This document shows positions 1 to 4,900 of a stretch of 5,186 nucleotides of DNA, piece by piece (position 1 is the stretch's first letter; every line of letters begins with the position of its first letter). The stretch is from contig JAAZLU010000138.1 of NCBI GenBank assembly GCA_012799165.1, positions 1 through 5,186 on the forward strand, written 5' to 3'. The notes below the pieces were generated by a model that saw nothing but the letters and a program-made list of their open reading frames with translations, was not told the DNA's origin and did not search any database. The DNA is from Clostridiales bacterium (lineage in GTDB: Bacteria > Bacillota > Clostridia > Peptostreptococcales > Anaerovoracaceae). The position numbers and the translations under genes are program-made.

Positions 1-51
1 CTTGTCGGGATGTCCCTCCGTCACCGATTCGGATGTAATCAATTTTCTCAT
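1..51 (-). CDS. metK: S-adenosylmethionine synthetase, N-terminal 17 codons only
   Basis: The minus strand reads ATG at 51-49 and then 16 codons to the window edge, giving MRKLITSESVTEGHPDK. The block SESVTEGHPDK is the N-terminal signature of MetK; its GHPD histidine and aspartate contribute to the ATP/metal site in characterised enzymes. MetK makes S-adenosylmethionine from methionine and ATP in the cytoplasm. A strong AGGAGG (58-63) lies 6 bases before the ATG, which fixes the start. Upstream is a SAM-I riboswitch, so the enzyme is controlled by its own product, as is common in Firmicutes. The remainder, typically near 390-400 residues in total, lies outside the window, so integrity cannot be judged. 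The identification rests on a short but highly diagnostic segment plus the riboswitch context. Confidence 0.95.
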   Translation of the reverse strand, partial: MRKLITSESVTEGHPDK

Positions 52-68
52 TATATTCCTCCTATCCT

Positions 69-85
69 GCGGGCATCGTGCCCGC
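69..85 (-). other. perfect hairpin just upstream of the metK ribosome site
   Basis: Seven bases (69-75, GCGGGCA) are exactly complementary to 79-85 across a three-base loop, giving a very GC-rich hairpin. It lies between the riboswitch terminator and the AGGAGG at 58-63, with only 5 bases separating it from the ribosome site. It has no U-tract, so it is not an intrinsic terminator. It could protect the processed mRNA 5' end, or affect ribosome access. Its role is not known. Confidence 0.6.
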
Positions 86-103
86 CGCTGCAAGAGCTCA
101 TTT

Positions 104-133
104 AAAAACCTCTTCATTTCAAAGAAGAGGTTT
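104..133 (-). terminator. intrinsic terminator of the metK SAM-I riboswitch
   Basis: On the minus strand a 10-bp stem (AAACCTCTTC at 133-124 with GAAGAGGTTT at 115-106) closes an 8-base loop and runs into TTTTT (108-104). It lies directly after the S-box aptamer. The 5' half of the stem (132-122) is also complementary, at 10 of 11 positions, to 155-145, a stretch that includes the 3' strand of aptamer helix P1 (153-148). Terminator and antiterminator are therefore mutually exclusive. SAM binding should hold P1 together, free the terminator stem and stop transcription before metK. Confidence 0.92.
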
Positions 134-147
134 CGTTTCTATTCAAC

Positions 148-243
148 CTCATCTTTCAGGTATTACCTGTAGGATTTAGCACCTTTTCTTAAAGAAGGTT
201 GCCGGGCTTCGCAGGGCCTATTCCCTCTGCCACTCTCGATGAG
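148..243 (-). promoter_or_regulatory. SAM-I (S-box) riboswitch aptamer controlling metK
   Basis: The minus strand shows the S-box core in order: P1 5' strand CTCATC (243-238), GAGAG, GAGGGA of the kink-turn/P2 region (227-222), GGCAACC (203-197), a P3 hairpin (about 198-182), GGTGCTAA (183-176), P4 CAGGT/ACCTG (169-157), then CTGAAAGATGAG (159-148), which ends in the P1 3' strand. These are the conserved blocks of the SAM-I family, in the right order and spacing. The aptamer binds S-adenosylmethionine. With the following terminator it should switch metK off when SAM is plentiful. The P1 3' strand continues into the antiterminator (155-145 with 132-122, a single T-T mismatch). The family call is very secure; the switch mechanism is inferred from the visible alternative pairings. 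Confidence 0.96.
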
Positions 244-264
244 CTCTATTCTGTTGATATAATT

Positions 265-293
265 ACTCTAACACCGCCGAAGCGGGCTGTCAA
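265..293 (-). promoter_or_regulatory. sigma-A type promoter for the metK leader
   Basis: The minus strand has a perfect -35 box TTGACA (293-288), a 17-base spacer and TAGAGT (270-265, 4 of 6 to TATAAT). Transcription should start near 258, about 15 bases before the aptamer P1 helix, as expected for a riboswitch leader. The -35 box begins only 4 bases after the stop codon of the upstream aminopeptidase gene. Confidence 0.75.
271..290 (-). other. UUCG-loop hairpin inside the metK promoter spacer
   Basis: On the minus strand ACA-CCGC (290-288 and 285-282, with GC bulged at 287-286) pairs with GCGG-TGT (277-271) around a TTCG tetraloop. It begins 7 bases after the peptidase stop codon, so in the peptidase transcript it may work as a weak 3'-end hairpin. 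The following bases (TAGAGTAATT) are not a good U-tract. It also fills the spacer between the metK -35 and -10 boxes. Confidence 0.4.
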
Positions 294-297
294 GGCA

Positions 298-1410
298 TCA
301 GCCTTTCAGCTGCTCCGGATTTAAGCAGTGCAAATCCTCGGGAACGAAGAGTCCGTCCTTGCGGATAAGCTCTCCGTCGAAGTAGATCTCTCCGCCGCCC
401 CAGTCCGCACGCTGTATCATCACCAAGTCCCAATGTACGGCGCTCTTGTTACCGTTGTCGCAATCTTCGTAAGCCCTTCCGGGAGTAAAATGGAAGGAAC
501 CGCAGATCTTCTCGTCGAAGAGGGTATCCTTCATGGGATTTAATATGTATGGGTTAACTCCTATCGCAAACTCTCCGAAGTAGCGAGCGCCTTCGTCGGT
601 GTCGAGAAGCTTGTTGATGCGCTCGCTGTCGTTCGCGCTCGCTTTAACAATCTTGCCGTCTTCAACTTCGAAGCGTACGTTCTCGTATGTAAAGCCCTGC
701 TGCAGCGAAGGCGTATTGTAGGAGATAACACCGTTGACGGAATTACGAACCGGCGCGCTGTAAACTTCACCATCCGGAATGTTCATCTCTCCCGCACATT
801 TTATCGCACTCATGCCCTCGAGCGAAAAGCTGATATCCGTCCCCGGCCCCGTAATGTGAACCTCCTTCGCAGCATCCATCCTCGCCTTGAGGGCATCCAT
901 CGCCCTGTCCATCTTTGCATAGTCCATAGTGCAGACATCGTAGTAGAAGTCCTCGAAGGCCTCGGTGCTCATGGATGCCAGCTGGGCCATGGAAGGATTG
1001 GGATAGCGCAAAACAACCCACTTTGTGTTCTCCACGCGATAATCCAGAACTGGACCCGAAATGCGACTGTATAGACTCATCTTCTCCGCAGGAACATCGG
1101 AAAGTTCTGATGAATTATCCGGGCCGCTCACTGCGATGTATGCCTGCATCTTCTTCATGAACGCGAGCTCCGCATCCGCCTGTAACTGCATCTGCTCCTC
1201 GCAGGCCCCCAGCAGCAAGCGGCGCCTTACGGAATTATCGGTGATGTTCACATAGGGAAGTCCGCCCGCCTCATAGACATCTGAGACTATCGCCTTGACG
1301 AGCCCGAGCGGAGCCGAGCCCCTGCTCTCTATAAGCACCTTCTCTCCGGGCTGAATGCGCGTCGAATAGTTTACAAGCAATTTTGAAAGTTTTAAAATTC
1401 TCGGATCCAT
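298..1410 (-). CDS. M29-family metal-dependent aminopeptidase (AmpS/PepS/AmpT type)
   Basis: This 370-residue cytoplasmic protein has the metal-binding pattern of peptidase family M29 exopeptidases, which release N-terminal amino acids from peptides using two metal ions. Visible motifs are IPDGEVYSAP at 211-220 (Glu215), GEFAIGVNP at 279-287 (Glu280), SFHF with His307, Tyr314, and HWD at 326-328 (His326, Asp328). The Glu-Glu spacing (65), the His-Tyr spacing (7) and the HxD pair fit AmpT-type enzymes, so the active site looks complete. It is somewhat shorter than the roughly 410-residue AmpS/PepS proteins. There is no signal peptide. The ATG at 1410-1408 follows AGGAGG with 5 bases between, and this ribosome site overlaps the TAG of the preceding gene (9-base gap), so the two are likely co-translated. 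Which peptides it cleaves is not visible; specificity within the family varies. Confidence 0.92.
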   Translation of the reverse strand: MDPRILKLSKLLVNYSTRIQPGEKVLIESRGSAPLGLVKAIVSDVYEAGGLPYVNITDNSVRRRLLLGACEEQMQLQADAELAFMKKMQAYIAVSGPDNSSELSDVPAEKMSLYSRISGPVLDYRVENTKWVVLRYPNPSMAQLASMSTEAFEDFYYDVCTMDYAKMDRAMDALKARMDAAKEVHITGPGTDISFSLEGMSAIKCAGEMNIPDGEVYSAPVRNSVNGVISYNTPSLQQGFTYENVRFEVEDGKIVKASANDSERINKLLDTDEGARYFGEFAIGVNPYILNPMKDTLFDEKICGSFHFTPGRAYEDCDNGNKSAVHWDLVMIQRADWGGGEIYFDGELIRKDGLFVPEDLHCLNPEQLKG

Positions 1411-1419
1411 ATTGTCCTC

Positions 1420-2613
1420 CTACTCAAGAGATTTAAGAAAATCTTCGAAATCCTCGTAGCCGCTCTGGGCGAATTCGAAGAGCACCGGATTGGTAAAGCG
1501 ATACCTACCCGTAGGATATATCAGTTTTGAAATTTTATCGGATTTTATTCGCAGTTCGGCATCGTCTATGGCCGGCCTGTCGTTCCCGGCGACTATGAGC
1601 TGCCCGTAGTCCGTAACGAAGTATAGCGCCCTCAGATCCTCGCTCAGCTCGAAGATTTCCCTCTCCACATGAGAATTGTCCTTGCGGAACTCCATATGCA
1701 TAATACCGTTATCGTGGCGGGTCTTCATCATCCCGAGCGAATAGAACGCAAATTCCGCGTCGAACAGATCGAGATCCTGCTTTATTTCGTAGACATTTAC
1801 ATATTCGTCCTTGGAAAGCTTCATCGAGGCCTCCGCCTCTGAGATGCGAAAATCGCTGAGCTTTGCGGAAGCCACGACCTTGCCGTCTCTGACCCTCACT
1901 TCGCTGATTATTATGCGATTGGAGTTCTCCGAATCCACGATAACGAGCGACTCGCTGATGTAGCTCCGCCACTCCTCTACGCTCTCGGAACCCTCGCAGG
2001 ACTTTATACTGTTTCTTAGAAAAGTGCAATGCTTCTCGGGCTCTATGTCTCCAAAGTCCGCCGGGTCGGCTTCTGGATGAATCAGAAGCTGCGCCCCCTC
2101 GCGGTCCTTACCGAAAAGTCTCATCAGGTAATAATTGACCACTCCGAAATCCGTCTCCACGGGCACACTGCACTTTAGCATGAGCCTCCTGCGCTCCTCG
2201 TCGCTGAGTATGATGGGATGCTCAGTGATGAAGGAGAGGCTCTCCGCCTCCGGAGGCAGACCGTGACCCATGCGCCTGGTCTCGGATATCATGCGGCACA
2301 CCGCCCAGCGCGCCTCCCGCTCGGACAGAAGCTTCATCTCGGCACCCAGACCCCCGAAGCGACTCTGCTGTGCCATATTAATCGTAAGGACATCGTTGCC
2401 GTTATATATATCGAGCTCTTCGAGGCCGAGCTCCTCTATATCGTAATAGAAAAATTGATGAAGATCCCTGTAGTCTCCTTCCTCGGGAATGGTCCAATGC
2501 AGGTGCATGCCGAGGACACCCATCAGGCGGGTGTCCGTTATTTCGCCTTTGGCGAGTATATACTTATCGGAGGAGGATATATCCTTGCCTCCCTTAATAA
2601 CTTTAAACTTCAT
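1420..2613 (-). CDS. uncharacterised soluble protein, 397 residues
   Basis: I do not recognise a named family. The product is acidic, has no signal peptide or membrane helix, and ends in an acidic, aromatic-rich tail (SGYEDFEDFLKSLE). The N-terminal 90 residues look most family-like: a GVLGMHLHW segment (32-40), an LHQFFYYDIEELGLE segment (51-65) and a glycine-rich FGGLG (86-90). The middle has a charged helical stretch (about 95-145), and the C-terminal half alternates charged and beta-prone segments (about 222-345). No catalytic motif is apparent, and the two cysteine pairs one might look for are absent. The start ATG (2613-2611) has only a weak GGA-type ribosome site. The reading frame stays open a little upstream without a better start. 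It is the first gene of a two-gene unit with the M29 aminopeptidase, so a role connected with peptide turnover is possible but unproven. Confidence 0.8.
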   Translation of the reverse strand: MKFKVIKGGKDISSSDKYILAKGEITDTRLMGVLGMHLHWTIPEEGDYRDLHQFFYYDIEELGLEELDIYNGNDVLTINMAQQSRFGGLGAEMKLLSEREARWAVCRMISETRRMGHGLPPEAESLSFITEHPIILSDEERRRLMLKCSVPVETDFGVVNYYLMRLFGKDREGAQLLIHPEADPADFGDIEPEKHCTFLRNSIKSCEGSESVEEWRSYISESLVIVDSENSNRIIISEVRVRDGKVVASAKLSDFRISEAEASMKLSKDEYVNVYEIKQDLDLFDAEFAFYSLGMMKTRHDNGIMHMEFRKDNSHVEREIFELSEDLRALYFVTDYGQLIVAGNDRPAIDDAELRIKSDKISKLIYPTGRYRFTNPVLFEFAQSGYEDFEDFLKSLE

Positions 2614-2641
2614 CCAAACTGTCCGGAATTCGAAATTCCAT
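2603..2641 (-). other. possible 12-codon leader ORF overlapping the 397-residue gene start
   Basis: An ATG at 2641-2639 opens MEFRIPDSLDEV and stops at TAA 2605-2603, inside the first codons of the larger gene but in another frame. A GGGGA lies 12 bases upstream, which is poor spacing. Within it a small inverted repeat, GGAATT/AATTCC (2625-2639), could form a 6-bp hairpin 11 bases before the larger gene's ATG. It may be chance; it could also provide translational coupling for a gene whose own ribosome site is weak. Confidence 0.2.
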
Positions 2642-2691
2642 GCCGATAAAAATCCCCGCTTATTTAAATTTCCTATTGATTAAGCAGCACG

Positions 2692-2719
2692 ATAATTGAA
2701 ACTCCACACTAATTGTAAA
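2692..2719 (-). promoter_or_regulatory. candidate promoter for the 397-residue protein / aminopeptidase unit
   Basis: The minus strand has TTTACA (2719-2714, 5 of 6 to TTGACA), a 16-base spacer and AATTAT (2697-2692, 4 of 6 in weak positions). The -35 box coincides with the short T-tract of the rpmE terminator. The -10 box is mediocre, so read-through from rpmE remains an alternative. No better promoter is visible in 2614-2757. Confidence 0.3.
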
Positions 2720-2744
2720 GGACCCGGCGCTTTCGGCCGGGTCC
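2711..2744 (-). terminator. intrinsic terminator after rpmE
   Basis: GGACCCGGC (2744-2736 on the minus strand) pairs perfectly with GCCGGGTCC (2728-2720) across a 7-base loop, and the tail TTTACAATT (2719-2711) follows. The hairpin starts 13 bases after the rpmE stop codon. The stem is very stable but the T-tract is short and interrupted, so some read-through is plausible. Confidence 0.8.
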
Positions 2745-2757
2745 GCTCTTCTTCGAT

Positions 2758-2958
2758 TTACTCGATATTGTACTTCTGCTTGAACTTTTCGACGCGGCCG
2801 CCTCTGTTAACAAATTTTTGCTGGCCCGTGAAGAAAGGATGGCATTGTGAGCACACGTCCAGACGAATTTCGTCCCTTGTGGACATGGTCTTAAAATTAT
2901 TGCCGCAGGCACAGCTCACCGTGCATTCCCTGTATTCAGGATGGATACCCTTTTTCAT
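2758..2958 (-). CDS. rpmE: large-subunit ribosomal protein bL31, zinc-binding type
   Basis: A 66-residue protein beginning [12 protein letters not shown], the typical bL31 start. It carries the four-cysteine zinc ribbon of the C+ form (Cys16, Cys18, Cys36, Cys39, seen as CAC and CSQC) followed by [20 protein letters not shown], the conserved ribosomal C-terminal segment. bL31 sits on the 50S central protuberance and bridges to the small subunit. The frame stays open to 3063, but the start at 2958 is chosen because AGGAGG lies 8 bases upstream and the N-terminus matches the family exactly. It has its own promoter, a leader hairpin and a terminator, so it is probably monocistronic here. It follows prmC instead of preceding it, which differs from the common Firmicutes order. 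Zinc-containing bL31 can serve as a zinc reserve in species that also have a zinc-free paralogue; no such paralogue is in this window. Confidence 0.97.
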   Translation of the reverse strand: MKKGIHPEYRECTVSCACGNNFKTMSTRDEIRLDVCSQCHPFFTGQQKFVNRGGRVEKFKQKYNIE

Positions 2959-2995
2959 GTTCTGCTCCTCCTTTTCATCCGAATTGTATGTAAAT

Positions 2996-3013
2996 CGGCA
3001 CTCCAAAGTGCCG
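2996..3013 (-). other. hairpin in the rpmE 5' leader
   Basis: Seven bases, CGGCACT (3013-3007 on the minus strand), pair perfectly with AGTGCCG (3002-2996) across a TTGG loop. It lies about 15 bases after the likely transcription start and about 26 bases before the rpmE ribosome site. The following ATTTACA is not a real U-tract. Its position fits an autogenous ribosomal-protein leader, since such leaders have been proposed upstream of rpmE in several bacterial groups, but I cannot match it to a known model. Confidence 0.45.
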
Positions 3014-3034
3014 CTTCGCTTTGCAAGCCCTATC

Positions 3035-3063
3035 ATATTAGCACGGCTCACAGCTGCGCGCAA
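3035..3063 (-). promoter_or_regulatory. extended -10 promoter for rpmE
   Basis: On the minus strand TGC plus TAATAT (3043-3035) forms an extended -10 box, and TTGCGC (3063-3058) lies 17 bases upstream. Transcription would start near 3028, giving a leader of about 70 bases. It lies downstream of the prmC stop codon, in the prmC-rpmE gap. Confidence 0.55.
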
Positions 3064-3084
3064 GTATTTTTTAGGCTCTCCGGG

Positions 3085-3951
3085 CTAAAAATCAAGCTTT
3101 TTCTTCGCCCTCAGATACCTGTCCCGAGCGTTCAAATCTTTATATATCTCGAATTCCTCGTAGGCTCCGGACAATGAAGCCGCCCTCAGCGCGGCAGCTC
3201 CGCAGTTCTCGTCTATCTCCATGAAGAGCAGACCTCCGGGACTCAGAAATTTGGGGGCTTCGCGAATTATACGCGAGACAGTGTCCATGCCGTCTTCGCC
3301 GCCGTCCAGAGCGAGAGAGGGTTCCCATGCTTTGACTTCCGGTTCCAGACTCGCGATCTTGCCGCTCGGAATATAGGGAGGATTGGAAATTATTATATCG
3401 TAAGGCTCCTCGCCCGGTGGAATTGCCTCAAAGAGGTCGCCCTGAAAAAGCTTCACCCGCTCCGGACAGTTGCGCCCTGCGAACTCCAAAGCGGCAGAGC
3501 TGATGTCGCAGGCTGAGACATCACTATCGGGAAAGCGCTCGGCGAGGTAAGCGGCTATGCATCCGCTTCCGGTGCAGAGGTCGAGGAAGCGCAATTTTAC
3601 CGTATCGCCGCGGTCGCTTTGCAAGCATTTTTCCGGTGCCCCACAAAGCTCGAGTACCTCGCTCTCCGTCAGCTCGCAGAGCCTCTCCGTCTCGGGTCTC
3701 GGAATTAAAACGCCCGGGCCCACGGCGATATCGAGGCCCATAAAGTTAGCCTTACCTATTATATATTGTAGAGGTTCGCCCGCCTTCCTGCGTTCGAGCA
3801 TTGCCCCGAGGCGCTCGATCGCCTCGGCTGCAACCTCTTCCCGATTGTGCAGGAAAAGCCAGGTAAAATCATGCCCGAAGGCCTCCTCCAACATGATTTT
3901 GGTCTCCGGCCCGGCGCTCTCAATTCCCGCCTTAAGCAACTTCGATATCAA
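3085..3951 (-). CDS. prmC: release factor glutamine N5-methyltransferase PrmC (HemK), start in doubt
   Basis: This 288-residue protein has the complete PrmC layout: an N-terminal helical domain (about 1-75), the linker VLIPRPETE (81-89), the SAM-binding motif FLDLCTGSGCIA (122-133), CDIS (148-151) and the catalytic NPPY (190-193), followed by the family's EP-hydrophobic-ALDGGEDG segment (203-221). PrmC methylates the GGQ glutamine of peptide-chain release factors using SAM, in the cytoplasm. The only open start is TTG at 3951-3949, with no convincing ribosome site. A better ATG with an AAGGGCGG-like site lies at 3978-3976 in the same frame, but a TAA at 3966-3964 separates them. The N-terminus otherwise matches the family's usual start, so the protein lacks at most about nine residues. 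prfA, its usual downstream partner, is not next to it. The function call is firm; the start is not. Confidence 0.93.
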   Translation of the reverse strand: MISKLLKAGIESAGPETKIMLEEAFGHDFTWLFLHNREEVAAEAIERLGAMLERRKAGEPLQYIIGKANFMGLDIAVGPGVLIPRPETERLCELTESEVLELCGAPEKCLQSDRGDTVKLRFLDLCTGSGCIAAYLAERFPDSDVSACDISSAALEFAGRNCPERVKLFQGDLFEAIPPGEEPYDIIISNPPYIPSGKIASLEPEVKAWEPSLALDGGEDGMDTVSRIIREAPKFLSPGGLLFMEIDENCGAAALRAASLSGAYEEFEIYKDLNARDRYLRAKKKLDF

Positions 3952-3963
3952 ACTGTTGTGCAG

Positions 3964-3978
3964 TTAACGCAGATTCAT
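3964..3978 (-). pseudogene. short ATG frame (MNLR-stop) ahead of prmC, possible interrupted prmC start
   Basis: On the minus strand ATG AAT CTG CGT TAA is in frame with prmC and is preceded by AAGGGCGG with 8 bases before the ATG. If the TAA were a sense codon the protein would begin MNLR-x-LHNSLISKLLKAGIES, which looks like a normal PrmC N-terminus. It may be a nonsense change, a sequencing error, or a true tiny leader with re-initiation at the TTG 12 bases after the stop codon. Confidence 0.5.
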
Positions 3979-4004
3979 AATTTTTACCGCCCTTCGCAGG
4001 CAAA

Positions 4005-4033
4005 ATTATAACAGCAGACGAGACGCAATACAA
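4005..4033 (-). promoter_or_regulatory. promoter for prmC
   Basis: The minus strand has a perfect TATAAT (4010-4005) preceded by TGT (4013-4011), so an extended -10, with TTGTAT (4033-4028, 3 of 6 to TTGACA) at a 17-base spacing. Transcription should begin near 3998, about 20 bases before the ATG of the interrupted frame at 3978. This start is compatible with translation from that ATG. Confidence 0.75.
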
Positions 4034-4043
4034 ATACCAACAT

Positions 4044-4071
4044 TTGCTTGATTTGTGCTAAACTGTATTCA
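4044..4071 (+). promoter_or_regulatory. candidate promoter region for the membrane-protein operon
   Basis: Two overlapping options are visible. One is an extended -10 TGC-TAAACT (4056-4064) without a good -35. The other is TTGCTT (4044-4049) with a 16-base spacer and TATTCA (4066-4071). Either would start transcription 30 or so bases before the ATG at 4103. The region is back to back with the prmC promoter, so a single regulator could act on both directions. Confidence 0.4.
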
Positions 4072-4102
4072 CCAAGATTCCAAGAAAGAAAGGACGGTGC
4101 TT

Positions 4103-4891
4103 ATGTCTATTCTCTCTAAATTGAACACCCCTGTCATGTATCTGATATGCGGCTCGATAGTCCTCTTTGTCGCAATCCTGTGCGTAATCTTCGCGCTGCG
4201 CGCGTACAGACAGGGCAAGGCAATCGGCATGGATGTCGTAAGAATGCGCCGCGTCATCACCGCCAGCGCCACATTCGCCGTAATTCCGAGCGTGGGTATA
4301 CTGCTCGGCGTAATCGCGCTTTCGGGAGCGCTGGGAATCCCCTGGCCATGGCTGCGTTTATCTGTAATCGGTGCGCTTCATTACGAAACTCAGGTGGCCG
4401 GTGCCGCCGCGGAAGCCACGGGCCTGTCTTCGCTTTCCGGCTCGGAAATGACCCCACAGGCCTTTGTCAACATAGCCCTGCTTATGAGCGTGTGCATAAT
4501 CTGGGGCATGGTCTTCTGTATATTCAACTGCGAAAGCTACACGAGGAGGCTCGCCGGAGCCGGCTCGGAAGCTGCGAAAAAGAAAGATAAGAGCGTCAAA
4601 AAGGGCCCGAATCTCAAGGATTTCGGAGATATCGCAATGACGGCCATGTTCATCGGCCTCGTATCCGCCTACATTGGAAGCTACATAGGAAGCTGGATTT
4701 CCAAGGGAGGTATCTTCAGCTTCGCCGGAAGCCCCCTGCCGCTCGCAGTTGCGGTCGCGGGTGCGCTGGCTATGGGAGTGTTCACATTTATAAAAGAAAA
4801 GTGGAACGCAGAGTGGGTCGACAGCTTCTCGATAGCGGGGAGCATGATTTTTGCCATGAGCGCCGCTGTCTTTTTGGCAAGAGTAATATAG
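4103..4891 (+). CDS. multi-pass membrane protein, DUF5058-like
   Basis: A 262-residue membrane protein that I recognise as resembling the DUF5058 family of Firmicutes, which has no assigned function. Hydrophobic segments are at about 12-33, 51-76, 118-141, 175-198, 212-231 and 241-260, with a possible additional one near 86-105, so six or seven helices. The family-like signature is IPWPWLRLSVIGALHYE (79-95), at the end of the second helix. A lysine-rich loop (about 159-172) is probably cytoplasmic. The start at 4103 is preferred over the in-frame ATG-like start at 4055 because AGGA lies 8 bases upstream and the protein then begins as a short polar segment before helix 1. The next gene follows after 9 bases with its ribosome site overlapping this stop codon, so the two are probably co-translated. 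A transport role is a reasonable inference but unproven. Confidence 0.8.
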   Translation: MSILSKLNTPVMYLICGSIVLFVAILCVIFALRAYRQGKAIGMDVVRMRRVITASATFAVIPSVGILLGVIALSGALGIPWPWLRLSVIGALHYETQVAGAAAEATGLSSLSGSEMTPQAFVNIALLMSVCIIWGMVFCIFNCESYTRRLAGAGSEAAKKKDKSVKKGPNLKDFGDIAMTAMFIGLVSAYIGSYIGSWISKGGIFSFAGSPLPLAVAVAGALAMGVFTFIKEKWNAEWVDSFSIAGSMIFAMSAAVFLARVI

Positions 4892-4900
4892 GAGGCGGAC

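Noticed and set aside
767..1021. Minus-strand frame inside the aminopeptidase gene
   Set aside because: Shifted reading of the peptidase, whose own frame holds all metal ligands; there is no sign of programmed frameshifting.
2218..2649. 143-residue plus-strand frame over the unknown gene
   Set aside because: No ribosome site and no recognisable content. The minus-strand frame is longer, ordered with its neighbour and shares the ribosome-site design.
2720..2744. Terminator hairpin acting in the plus direction
   Set aside because: The stem is symmetrical, but no plus-strand gene ends here and the plus-side tail (GCTCTTCTTCG) is not a good T-tract.
2959..3063. N-terminal extension of bL31 to 101 residues
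   Set aside because: The extra 35 residues are unlike bL31, and include the promoter -10 region and the leader hairpin. The AGGAGG-marked ATG at 2958 gives an exact family-length protein.
3964..3966. Stop-codon reassignment explaining the TAA in front of prmC
   Set aside because: TAA ends rpmE, TAG ends four other frames' worth of genes or junctions here and TGA ends the peptidase, so all three appear to be ordinary stops.
3557..3967. 136-residue plus-strand frame over prmC
   Set aside because: Antisense shadow of a clearly coding gene, serine/proline-rich low-complexity translation, and no promoter or ribosome site.
4055..4102. Longer start for the DUF5058-like protein
   Set aside because: The 16 extra residues overlap the candidate promoter and have no ribosome site; AGGA precedes the ATG at 4103 at good spacing.
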